From: an uncultured Prevotellaceae bacterium
Lineage (GTDB): Bacteria; Bacteroidota; Bacteroidia; Bacteroidales; Bacteroidaceae
Reading direction: 5' to 3'
NCBI GenBank assembly: GCA_946187025.1
Contig: CAMHPM010000076.1
Span: 1 to 7,080, forward strand
Length of the DNA stretch: 7,080 nucleotides
Numbering within the stretch: the first letter of the stretch is position 1; each line of letters starts with the position of its first letter. The position numbers and the translations under genes are program-made. The notes below the pieces were generated by a model. The model was not told the DNA's origin. It made no database searches and saw only the letters and a program-made list of their open reading frames with translations. This document shows positions 1-5,911 of the stretch, in pieces.

Positions 1-64
1 CTGACGGAAAACTGACGGGAAGCATGAATCGTGAATTGCAAATCGTAAAATAATAAATAGGAAT

Positions 65-271
65 ATGGGAAGCAACATTAAGAACTATGCAGGTGCCATC
101 ATGGCATTGGTCGGTGCCATCTTGCTGATTCTGGCTACATTCGTGCCAGCTTTGTCGGATATGTGTGACCAGAACTGGTACACTTTCGGCAGTTTCATAC
201 TTATCATCCTCGGCCTCATTGCCCACGTGGTGGTAAATAAGTATTTCAGCGACGAGGTAAAGGACGCTTAA
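65..271 (+). CDS. Small two-helix inner-membrane protein, function unknown
   Basis: This 68-residue protein has two hydrophobic segments, about residues 8-30 and 39-58, joined by a short loop containing DMCDQN. Its charged C-terminal tail ends KYFSDEVKDA. The pattern fits a small inner-membrane protein with both ends on the same side. I do not recognise a family with a known function. The ATG at 65 is preceded by an A/T-rich stretch with no Shine-Dalgarno sequence, which is normal for Bacteroidetes. No promoter is visible in the 64 bases before it, so it may be the last gene of an operon that begins outside the window. A strong hairpin 27 bases after the stop supports a transcript ending here. 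The gene is probably real because of its coherent membrane topology and the terminator, but there is no functional evidence. Confidence 0.75.
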   Translation: MGSNIKNYAGAIMALVGAILLILATFVPALSDMCDQNWYTFGSFILIILGLIAHVVVNKYFSDEVKDA

Positions 272-297
272 GAGGCTCTGACCCACAGCAATGTATG

Positions 298-346
298 ACA
301 GGCGGTGCAGCCACAAAGGGTGGCAGCACTGCCTGTTGTTGTGTTG
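298..346 (+). terminator. Probable intrinsic terminator after the small membrane protein
   Basis: Positions 298-308 (ACAGGCGGTGC) pair with 326-336 (GCACTGCCTGT) with one G-U wobble. The stem continues after an A/A mismatch with GCCAC (310-314) against GTGGC (320-324), closing a 5-base loop. A T/G-rich stretch (TGTTGTGTTG) follows rather than a clean U-run, so the termination strength is inferred. Its position just downstream of the stop at 271 fits a transcript end. Confidence 0.7.
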
Positions 347-500
347 TGAGGAGCCGGCAGGGTGGTGGAATCATGAGGTCGCGGCCGGTGTGGTGCGGGC
401 CTCGCGCGCGTGCGGTATATATAAAGGTGTGGGTAAAGGTGTGGGGTAGGGCAATGGGGCGCAGAACTGCCGGTTCAGATGCGACGGGATGCGGATATAG
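340..500. other. G-rich non-coding stretch with an alternating purine-pyrimidine tract
   Basis: No convincing gene is seen here. The top strand is strongly G-rich. It contains CGCGCGCGTGCG (403-414) followed by GTATATATA (415-423), so two perfectly alternating purine-pyrimidine runs lie end to end. Such runs can adopt Z-DNA or melt under supercoiling, but that is inference. The motif AAAGGTGTGGG occurs twice in close succession just after the TA run (424-434 and 436-446). Open frames through the region have biased, low-complexity translations and are treated as spurious. Confidence 0.5.
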
Positions 501-555
501 AAAAAAACACTTGCGAGCCTTGGGAAAAAAGGCTGAAGACGTGGGAGAAAACACT

Positions 556-658
556 TGCGAGCATAGGGGAATTCTTTAATTTGTGGTGCAAATTTAATAA
601 TTTCTCTCACAAATTTAATAATTTGCACCACAAATTAAAGAATTCTCCTATACTCGCA
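556..658. repeat. Large palindrome with 39-bp arms
   Basis: The left arm 556-594 matches the reverse complement of the right arm 620-658 at 37 of 39 positions, around a 25-base centre (595-619). Both arms contain an EcoRI-type GAATTC. Weaker pairing extends outward to roughly 541-671. Inside it, CAAATTTAATAATTT occurs twice as a direct repeat (589-603 and 610-624) with a 21-base period. As RNA either strand would fold into a very stable hairpin; as DNA it could extrude a cruciform. It is not followed by a clean U-run, so it is not an ordinary terminator. Confidence 0.85.
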
Positions 659-670
659 GATGTTTTTCCC

Positions 671-850
671 TAGGGGCGCGATAGTTTTTCTGTAGGAGCG
701 TGATAGTTTTTTTGTAGGGGCGCGATAGTTTTTTTGTAGGGGCGTGATAGTTTTTCTTTGTTGGTGCGTGATAGCTTTTCTGTAGGAGTGCGATAGTTTT
801 TTTTGTTGGTGCGTGACAGTTTTTTTTGTAGTGGCGCGATAGTTTTTCTG
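671..850. repeat. Tandem array of eight imperfect 22-24 bp units
   Basis: Eight contiguous units start at 671, 693, 715, 737, 761, 783, 806 and 829, with lengths of 22, 22, 22, 24, 22, 23, 23 and 22 bases. The consensus begins TAGGGGCGCGATAGTTTTT and ends with C or T residues and TG. Variation is mainly in the G-rich part (AGGGGC, AGGAGC, TGGTGC, AGTGGC), at the C/T of GCGCGA versus GCGTGA, and in T-run length. The units have no spacers, so this is not a CRISPR array. The bottom strand stays open in all frames across the units and reads as a repetitive K/T/Y/L-rich peptide, which I regard as spurious. The T-tracts recur about every two helical turns. Confidence 0.9.
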
Positions 851-1046
851 TTTGTGTTTGTTTTTTTTTTGTTGAGTCGCAAGTGTTTTTATTGTTTCGT
901 GCGGATGGGTTCTTACGAGTGGTTTTTGCCGGCAATGTGCGTCCCTTTATGCACGGCAGGTTGCAAAGGGTGGCGAAAACGTAGCTTTTTTTGATTCCTA
1001 CCCCACTTTTTTCGTCTCTAAGGAGTGGTGCATCGCGATTTTTCCG

Positions 1047-1054
1047 TACCTTTG
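1047..1054 (+). promoter_or_regulatory. Bacteroidetes-type -7 promoter element for the hydratase operon
   Basis: TACCTTTG at 1047-1054 matches the Bacteroidetes -7 consensus TAnnTTTG exactly. It lies 32 bases before the ATG at 1087, giving a leader of roughly 25 bases. No good -33 TTTG is seen at the usual 19-21 base spacing, so recognition may depend on the -7 element. The site argues that translation starts at 1087 and not at an upstream in-frame ATG at 991, which would lie before the promoter. Confidence 0.65.
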
Positions 1055-1086
1055 CATCGTTAAAAACAAATAGAACGCAAAAGATT

Positions 1087-1554
1087 ATGGCTCTTATTAC
1101 TGTAAACTCATACGACGAGTTTGCCTCATACCTGGGCAAGGAACTCGGAACGTCAGAATGGCTCGAAGTGAGTCAGGAACGTATCAACCTGTTTGCTGAC
1201 GCAACTCTCGACCACCAGTGGATTCACGTAGATGTGGAACGTGCGAAGGTGGAGAGTCCGTACCACTCGACCATAGCTCACGGATACCTCACACTTTCGC
1301 TCATGCCTTATCTGTATGGACAGATAATCGAGGCAAGGAACATCAAGATGCTGGTGAACTACGGCATGGACAAGATGAAGTTTGGTATTCCGTTGCTGGC
1401 AGGCAAGCGTGTGCGCCTGTCATGCATGTTGCACGATATCGTAAACCTGCGCGGCACTGCAAAGGTGGAGATTAAGTTCCGGCTCGAGATTGAGGGCGAA
1501 CGCAAGCCGGCACTCGAGGGAATCGCCACGTTCCTCTACATGTTTGAAAACTGA
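1087..1554 (+). CDS. MaoC-like (R)-hydratase / NodN-type hotdog-fold dehydratase
   Basis: This 155-residue protein fits the single-hotdog MaoC/NodN family, whose characterised members hydrate or dehydrate (R)-3-hydroxyacyl-CoA thioesters in the cytoplasm. The hydratase-2 motif is clear: FADATLDHQWIHVD spans residues 36-49, with the expected catalytic Asp42 and His47, and STIAHGYLTLSL (61-72) forms the second conserved block. A Gly usually precedes the catalytic Asp; here it is Leu41. The later segment MLVNYGMDKMKFGIPLLAGK also fits the family. The open frame could begin at 991, but those 32 extra residues have no family resemblance and overlap the promoter-like site, so the ATG at 1087 is chosen. 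The actual substrate is unknown. It is followed after 5 bp by the YitT gene, so co-transcription is likely, though no metabolic link is apparent. Confidence 0.9.
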   Translation: MALITVNSYDEFASYLGKELGTSEWLEVSQERINLFADATLDHQWIHVDVERAKVESPYHSTIAHGYLTLSLMPYLYGQIIEARNIKMLVNYGMDKMKFGIPLLAGKRVRLSCMLHDIVNLRGTAKVEIKFRLEIEGERKPALEGIATFLYMFEN

Positions 1555-1559
1555 AGGTG

Positions 1560-2522
1560 ATGTACAAGCGTCAGCTTCTCGATTATGCGGGCGTACTGCT
1601 CGGCAGCTTCATCGTTGCTGTTGCCCTGGTGTTTTTCGTCAATCCCTACAAGATTGTTCCGGGCGGGGTGTTTGGCACCTGTATCGTGCTACACACGCTC
1701 GTGCCGTCGATACAGGTCGGTACGTTCACTTATATGATAGCCATCCCGTTGCTCATTGCCTCTTATTTCATCATAGGTAAGGGCATTGGGGTGAAGACCT
1801 TGGTAGCAACGCTTGTGGCTCCACTCTTCATGAACATCATCACCTCCATGGTGTATCCCGACACGGAGTCGATGCAACAGCTCGACCCGTCCAGGCTGGT
1901 TGGCGGACGCCTCGACCTGAGTAACGACCTGATGCTGGCCACGATTATGGGCGGAGTGCTACTGGGAGTGGGCGAGGGCCTGATTGTGCGCTGCCGTGCC
2001 ACGTCGGGCGGCTCGGATATAGTGGGGCTCATCATAAGCAAGTACCTGCACGTGAAGTTTGCGTGGGCACTCATGGCAACCGACATGACCGTCGTGTTCT
2101 TCGGCCTGCTGGTCATAGGCATGGGTGTGGGCACGGGACATCCAGGCTCAAACTCGTGGCTGCTCACATGCTATTCGCTCATCTGCATATACGTCATATC
2201 GAAAAGCATCTCGTTCGTAGTGTCGGGTTCGAAGAACAACAAACTGCTGTTCATCGTGACCCACAGCAACCACGAAGAGATGCAGCAGTTCATACTCAAG
2301 CGACTCGACCGCACAGCTACCGTCATTCCGAGCCACGGGCTCTATTCGGGCATCAAGCAGGAGACACTCATGATGGTGGCACGGCGCCAGGAAGTCGATA
2401 CGATAACCAAGACAATTGCCGAAATCGACCCCGACGTGTTTGTAATCGTGACCGACTCTTACGACATCTACGGATACCGCTGGAAAGACTTCCCCGAGAA
2501 GTCCGACCTGCAGCTCTATTGA
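1560..2522 (+). CDS. YitT-family integral membrane protein (DUF161 plus C-terminal DUF2179)
   Basis: This 320-residue protein has about five or six hydrophobic segments in its first 220 residues, at roughly 10-28, 53-72, 78-98, 124-143, 165-190 and 196-217. A soluble C-terminal domain of about 90 residues follows. PGGVFG (34-39) and the ATSGGSDI block (147-154) are typical of the YitT family. The tail, with RTATVIPSHGLYSG and later IDPDVFVIVTDSYDIYG, matches the ferredoxin-like DUF2179 domain. The family's transport or sensing role is not established. ATG at 1560 is preferred; an in-frame GTG at 1557 would add one residue. The gap from the hydratase stop is only 5 bp and GAAGGTG sits just before the start, so translation is probably coupled. 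Length is normal for the family, which usually has around 280-320 residues. Confidence 0.9.
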   Translation: MYKRQLLDYAGVLLGSFIVAVALVFFVNPYKIVPGGVFGTCIVLHTLVPSIQVGTFTYMIAIPLLIASYFIIGKGIGVKTLVATLVAPLFMNIITSMVYPDTESMQQLDPSRLVGGRLDLSNDLMLATIMGGVLLGVGEGLIVRCRATSGGSDIVGLIISKYLHVKFAWALMATDMTVVFFGLLVIGMGVGTGHPGSNSWLLTCYSLICIYVISKSISFVVSGSKNNKLLFIVTHSNHEEMQQFILKRLDRTATVIPSHGLYSGIKQETLMMVARRQEVDTITKTIAEIDPDVFVIVTDSYDIYGYRWKDFPEKSDLQLY

Positions 2523-2662
2523 CCTGCCGGCACACATGTCGCACTTACATCCGACACACATGCCTGCCACGGCATACACCTTTATATATATAAAGAGAGA
2601 AAACTTTGTACGAAAACAGCGAATTCTTCCCAATTATATGCAGATGTATGACGATTAATTCT
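2523..2662 (+). promoter_or_regulatory. Intergenic leader region with a perfect TA-rich palindrome
   Basis: The notable element is CTTTATATATATAAAG (2580-2595), a perfect 16-bp palindrome. Fifteen bases overlapping it (2576-2590) are the exact reverse complement of TATATATAAAGGTGT at 416-430, in the other large intergenic region. No clear intrinsic terminator follows the YitT stop, so some read-through into the next gene is possible. The regulatory meaning is unknown. Confidence 0.4.
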
Positions 2663-2670
2663 TAACTTTG
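2663..2670 (+). promoter_or_regulatory. Bacteroidetes-type -7 promoter element for the exported modular protein
   Basis: TAACTTTG at 2663-2670 matches TAnnTTTG exactly. The -33 region is weak: TATG at 2637-2640 is three of four matches, with a 22-base spacer. The leader to the ATG at 2723 would be about 45 bases, A/T-rich, with no Shine-Dalgarno sequence, as is common in Bacteroidetes. Confidence 0.65.
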
Positions 2671-2722
2671 CAGCGATTAAATAATCCTTTTTTATTAACT
2701 AAATAACAAAACCTTACAGACA

Positions 2723-5695
2723 ATGAAGAAATTCTACACACATGCAATCATGCTTGTAGCGTTGTGTATGGTAAGCCTAGCAGCAACAGCACAGACAGTA
2801 ACCCCTCCTTCACCATCGAAGCTTGAGGCGGGCAAGACCTATACCATGTTCAACTATTGCAGGCTGTCAAGCTATCTCGGCCGCACAAGCTGGGACGGAG
2901 CGTTCACTACTTGGAGTGCCGATGCGAGCAACTACCTCACATTCACTGCACAAGCCAACACTGACGGCACATGGTCGTTCTACCGCGACGTTGAGGAAAC
3001 AGTCGATGAAGGAACCGTGACAAATCGCTATTATATGAACCTGCCAGACGGTTCGAGCAATATCAACATCAAATCTCAGGCACAGTGCGACTGGGTCATC
3101 ACCAACGGAACAGTAGCCGGCTTCTACTATCTGGAGCCATCTACGGGTAACAACACCAATGCATTCGGCTACCACGCTCACCTCAATGACGACGCTGGAT
3201 ATCCGGTTGTGTCATTCGACGGAAACTCTTACTACCCCGACTTCTTGGGCGGACGTGCCAAGGATGCCGACGGAAACGACCTGATGATGCCTGTAATCGG
3301 ACCGGAAGGCGAGGAATATGAGCTCTACGTCATGGCCGACTCATCATCATGCAACTGGGCATTCGTCGAAGTGGATGCCGTTCAGGACTTCATCACCAAG
3401 GCACAGGGCTTCGCTGCCATCAACAGCTATGTGAGCAAATACATCGACGACGAGTCGTATGCCGACTTTGCAGATGGCTTCAAGGCAACTCTCGATGCCG
3501 TTCTCGAAGTGTATAACGGAGTTGAATTCTTCGATGAAGACATCGAAACCGTCAACAACCTCATTACTGCCAAGACTGATTTCTTAGCCGAAATCGAGAA
3601 GGCAGAAGCCTTGGAAGGAGCCGATGAAGTTCTGCTTGCAGCTATTGACAATGCAAAGCAGGCATTCAACGGCCAGACCAACCCTGAGTCGCTCGCCGCT
3701 GCACAAGCTACACTTGCTGCTGCCGTAGAGAACTTCGTACTGGGTTCGGGCGACATCACAAGCCTCGGACAGAACATGTCGTTCGAAGACCTCAGCTCAC
3801 AAAACGGCAGTATGACCAGCAGTGTGGCCGGCGCTCCTGCAGGATGGAACGTATATATCAACGGCAAGCAGGTTGTCACAGCCGACGAGGTGCGCGGTGC
3901 AGGCATCGGTGCATGGCACGGAATCAACGACGATGCCGACGGTAAGGATGGCAACTACGCATTCGGACTTTGGGTAAGCGGCGTGCCTACCTACGAAGTG
4001 AGCCAGACAATCGAAGGACTCGAGAACGGAACCTACACCGTCAGCGCACAACTCATGGTGGGTGCAAACGGAAGCGGCTCGCGTCGTACAACACAGCGCG
4101 TGTTTGGTAACCTCAACTCTACCTACTTCGGAGCCGAAGATGAATACGACCTCGACAAGCTTGCTCAAGACGAGGTATATGCATTCCAGGGCAATGTAGA
4201 GCCAACTACCGACCGCCAGCTCCAGCCAATCGAAGTGAAGGCATACGTCTATGACGGTACACTCACATTCGGTGTGCGCACCGATGGCAACATCGCTGCT
4301 GCATTGCGCTCAAGCTCAAACGGTGCAGGTGGCGACGGATGGTTCAAGGTTGACGACTTCCGCATCAAGAACGAAGGCTACAACGCCGACGATGCTCTTG
4401 CCGTCAACGACTTCTTCCAGAGCAAACTCAGCACCCTGCTCGACGACTATGATACCAAGATGTATCCTGACGTGCGCAAACTTGCAACCGCAGCCCTCGA
4501 TGCATCGAAGGCCGTTGACTCAAGCAGCAGTGCTGAAGACATCAACAACGCAATCGTTACAATCAATGCAGTGATGACCGATGCATTTGCTTCGGCTGCA
4601 AAATATACAGAACTGGCCGAGGCCATTGCTACTGCATACGAAAACCTCGAAACCTATTCGGCAAAGATGGGTGCCGACCTCTTCGGCGATGCTATCATGG
4701 AAGTAGAAGAAGGATGGGAGGATCAGACATATACCACCGACGAGGAAATCGATGCTGCAATTCAGTCGCTTGCCGATGCACTCCAGGCTTGCATCGAGTC
4801 TGACGAGGTTGAAGAAGGTATGGACCTCACCGAATATATCAAGAACAACAGTTTCGAAGACTGGACTTCTACCCAGGGTAACGACACAAGCGGCGGTGTA
4901 GAGAATGCACCTAACGGCTGGACACTCGTGCTCAACGGCAACGTGGTTAAGACCTCAAGCGAGGTTTCTGCCAACGGTGTTTCTGCATGGTGTGCAATCA
5001 ACCGCGGCGACAACATCAACATTGAGTTTGACGGCGAAGTCTATACTAAGCAGCCAACCGATGGCGACCATCTCTGGGGCATCTGGACCGACAATATGCC
5101 TGAAGTTGAAATCTATCAGGAACTCCACTTGCCGGCAGGTGTGTATGAACTGACAGCCGACATGATGGTTGAGCACAACTGGGCCGGTGTCAACATCACA
5201 ACCCAGCGCCTGTTCGGAAACCAGAGTATTCAAATGTGGGGCCGTGAGAGCGATTATGCCGACAACTTCACACAGGACATTCTCGATGCACAAGTGCTCG
5301 AAGAGTATAACACCAACGATGCTGTCACTTACTTCTCATACGCAGGTTACGACAACGATGCATCGGGCAGCTACACATCGCTGCTGCGCCCAATGTCTGT
5401 CAAGTTCCGCGTTGACGAGGACGGTATTGCAAAGATTGGTTTCCGTACCAACAATGTAGGTGCAGGTGGTGTAGTGAAGCCAGTGAGCGGTGCCGGATGG
5501 TTCAAGCTCGACAACTTCCACCTCACTTGTATCTCGCTTGGCGAGGTTGCTGCTCCTGAACTGCCTGATGCTATTGATGGCGTGAAGGCTGCAACTGCCA
5601 CCGATGCTGCTATCTACGACCTTGCAGGACGCCGCGTTGTGAACCCGTCGAAGGGTATCTACATCCAGGGCGGAAAGAAAGTCGTGGTGAAGTAA
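2723..5695 (+). CDS. Large exported modular protein with two duplicated probable carbohydrate-binding-like modules
   Basis: This 990-residue acidic protein begins with a signal peptide (MKK, hydrophobic core, probable cleavage after ATA at residue 23). Cys15 is not in a proper lipobox because Leu precedes it, so it is probably not a lipoprotein. Residues 25-219 form an unassigned beta-rich domain with many Trp and Tyr. Residues 220-350 and 554-708 are helical, Ala/Asp/Glu-rich and resemble FIVAR-type spacer bundles. Residues 351-553 and 709-937 are two copies of one module. Both start N-x-SFED, carry an A-P-x-GW motif, then TTQR(V/L)FGN at 456-463 and 826-833, and end GWFK(V/L)D(D/N)F at 539-547 and 925-933. 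The layout resembles jelly-roll carbohydrate-binding modules, but no ligand or catalytic residues can be named. The end, YDLAGRRV to KKVVVK (965-990), resembles Bacteroidales secretion or sorting tails. The gene is transcribed alone from its own promoter-like site. Extracellular or surface location is inferred. Confidence 0.85.
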   Translation: MKKFYTHAIMLVALCMVSLAATAQTVTPPSPSKLEAGKTYTMFNYCRLSSYLGRTSWDGAFTTWSADASNYLTFTAQANTDGTWSFYRDVEETVDEGTVTNRYYMNLPDGSSNINIKSQAQCDWVITNGTVAGFYYLEPSTGNNTNAFGYHAHLNDDAGYPVVSFDGNSYYPDFLGGRAKDADGNDLMMPVIGPEGEEYELYVMADSSSCNWAFVEVDAVQDFITKAQGFAAINSYVSKYIDDESYADFADGFKATLDAVLEVYNGVEFFDEDIETVNNLITAKTDFLAEIEKAEALEGADEVLLAAIDNAKQAFNGQTNPESLAAAQATLAAAVENFVLGSGDITSLGQNMSFEDLSSQNGSMTSSVAGAPAGWNVYINGKQVVTADEVRGAGIGAWHGINDDADGKDGNYAFGLWVSGVPTYEVSQTIEGLENGTYTVSAQLMVGANGSGSRRTTQRVFGNLNSTYFGAEDEYDLDKLAQDEVYAFQGNVEPTTDRQLQPIEVKAYVYDGTLTFGVRTDGNIAAALRSSSNGAGGDGWFKVDDFRIKNEGYNADDALAVNDFFQSKLSTLLDDYDTKMYPDVRKLATAALDASKAVDSSSSAEDINNAIVTINAVMTDAFASAAKYTELAEAIATAYENLETYSAKMGADLFGDAIMEVEEGWEDQTYTTDEEIDAAIQSLADALQACIESDEVEEGMDLTEYIKNNSFEDWTSTQGNDTSGGVENAPNGWTLVLNGNVVKTSSEVSANGVSAWCAINRGDNINIEFDGEVYTKQPTDGDHLWGIWTDNMPEVEIYQELHLPAGVYELTADMMVEHNWAGVNITTQRLFGNQSIQMWGRESDYADNFTQDILDAQVLEEYNTNDAVTYFSYAGYDNDASGSYTSLLRPMSVKFRVDEDGIAKIGFRTNNVGAGGVVKPVSGAGWFKLDNFHLTCISLGEVAAPELPDAIDGVKAATATDAAIYDLAGRRVVNPSKGIYIQGGKKVVVK

Positions 5696-5723
5696 GCGTC
5701 ACAGCTTTTGCTTATTTGGGAAT

Positions 5724-5749
5724 GCTATGGCTGGCTAAGATGCCATAGC
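5724..5749 (+). terminator. Hairpin after the exported-protein gene
   Basis: GCTATGGC (5724-5731) pairs perfectly with GCCATAGC (5742-5749) around a 10-base loop, 28 bases after the stop codon. No T-run follows, so it may be an mRNA 3' stabilising hairpin or a weak terminator. The stronger hairpin at 5810-5841 is the better terminator candidate. Confidence 0.4.
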
Positions 5750-5761
5750 TTCATGATAAGG

Positions 5762-5785
5762 CAACAATAAATATATTAATTGTTG
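5762..5785. repeat. A/T-rich inverted repeat between the two hairpins
   Basis: CAACAAT (5762-5768) pairs exactly with ATTGTTG (5779-5785) around a 10-base A/T-only centre. It is short and A/T-rich, so it could be chance or a protein-binding site. No function can be assigned. Confidence 0.3.
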
Positions 5786-5809
5786 TGTCATAATAAAGTT
5801 TTAAGGTTA

Positions 5810-5852
5810 GGAGGGCCGTACCAGTGATGGTACGACCCTCCGTTTTATTGTT
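5810..5852 (+). terminator. Strong, probably bidirectional terminator between convergent genes
   Basis: A 14-bp stem (5810-5823 with 5828-5841, one mismatch) closes a GTGA tetraloop. On the plus strand GTTTTATTGTT follows, fitting termination of the exported-protein transcript. Read from the minus strand, the one mismatch becomes a G-U wobble and TAACCTTAAAAC follows, so it may also stop the guanylyltransferase transcript, which ends at 5912. Its position between converging genes supports this. Confidence 0.8.
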
Positions 5853-5911
5853 GCATCCGGCTGCGTATCGAGCCGGGTGTGGTGTGTTGTCGGTTTGTGT
5901 GGCTTGGGGTG

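Larger units (their letters stand above)
503..890. repeat. Compound intergenic repeat element bounded by inverted 14-bp motifs
   Basis: The 14-bp motif AAAAACACTTGCGA at 503-516 recurs exactly in inverted orientation at 877-890. A second direct copy with one mismatch lies at 547-560, and a second inverted copy with two mismatches lies at 654-667. Between the inner pair sits a large palindrome, and between the inner and outer inverted copies sits a tandem array of 22-24 bp units. The arrangement is motif, motif, palindrome, inverted motif, array, inverted motif. No transposase is encoded. It resembles a MITE- or REP-like intergenic element, but I cannot tell whether it is mobile, and no flanking target duplication is evident. 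Confidence 0.65.

Noticed and set aside
3..53. Open frame from the window edge ending in TAA at 51-53, possibly the end of an upstream gene
   Set aside because: Only 16 codons are visible, too few to recognise or to separate from chance, although the 11-base gap to the next gene would fit an operon.
246..673. Several overlapping open frames on both strands in the gene-free stretch
   Set aside because: Their translations are rich in R, P, H and C or follow the repeats, they overlap one another, and they cross the terminator or the palindrome; none resembles a known family.
671..850. Possible CRISPR array
   Set aside because: Units of 22-24 bases are directly adjacent with no unique spacers, and no cas gene is in the window.
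503..890. Invertible promoter (phase-variation) switch
   Set aside because: Inverted 14-bp ends are present, but the enclosed DNA has no recognisable outward promoter, no site-specific recombinase gene is nearby, and the hydratase promoter lies outside.
927..970. Small hairpins around GCCGGC and CCCTTT/AAAGGG upstream of the hydratase
   Set aside because: The stems are short or interrupted, compete with each other and lack a T-run, so no terminator or riboswitch can be supported.
803..994. 63-residue plus-strand frame with a hydrophobic FLFVFVFFLL segment
   Set aside because: The hydrophobic part is produced by the T-rich end of the repeat array and the following T-run, so membrane-like character is expected by composition alone.
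991..1086. N-terminal extension of the hydratase from the ATG at 991
   Set aside because: The extra residues lack family resemblance and the stretch contains the -7 promoter element at 1047-1054.
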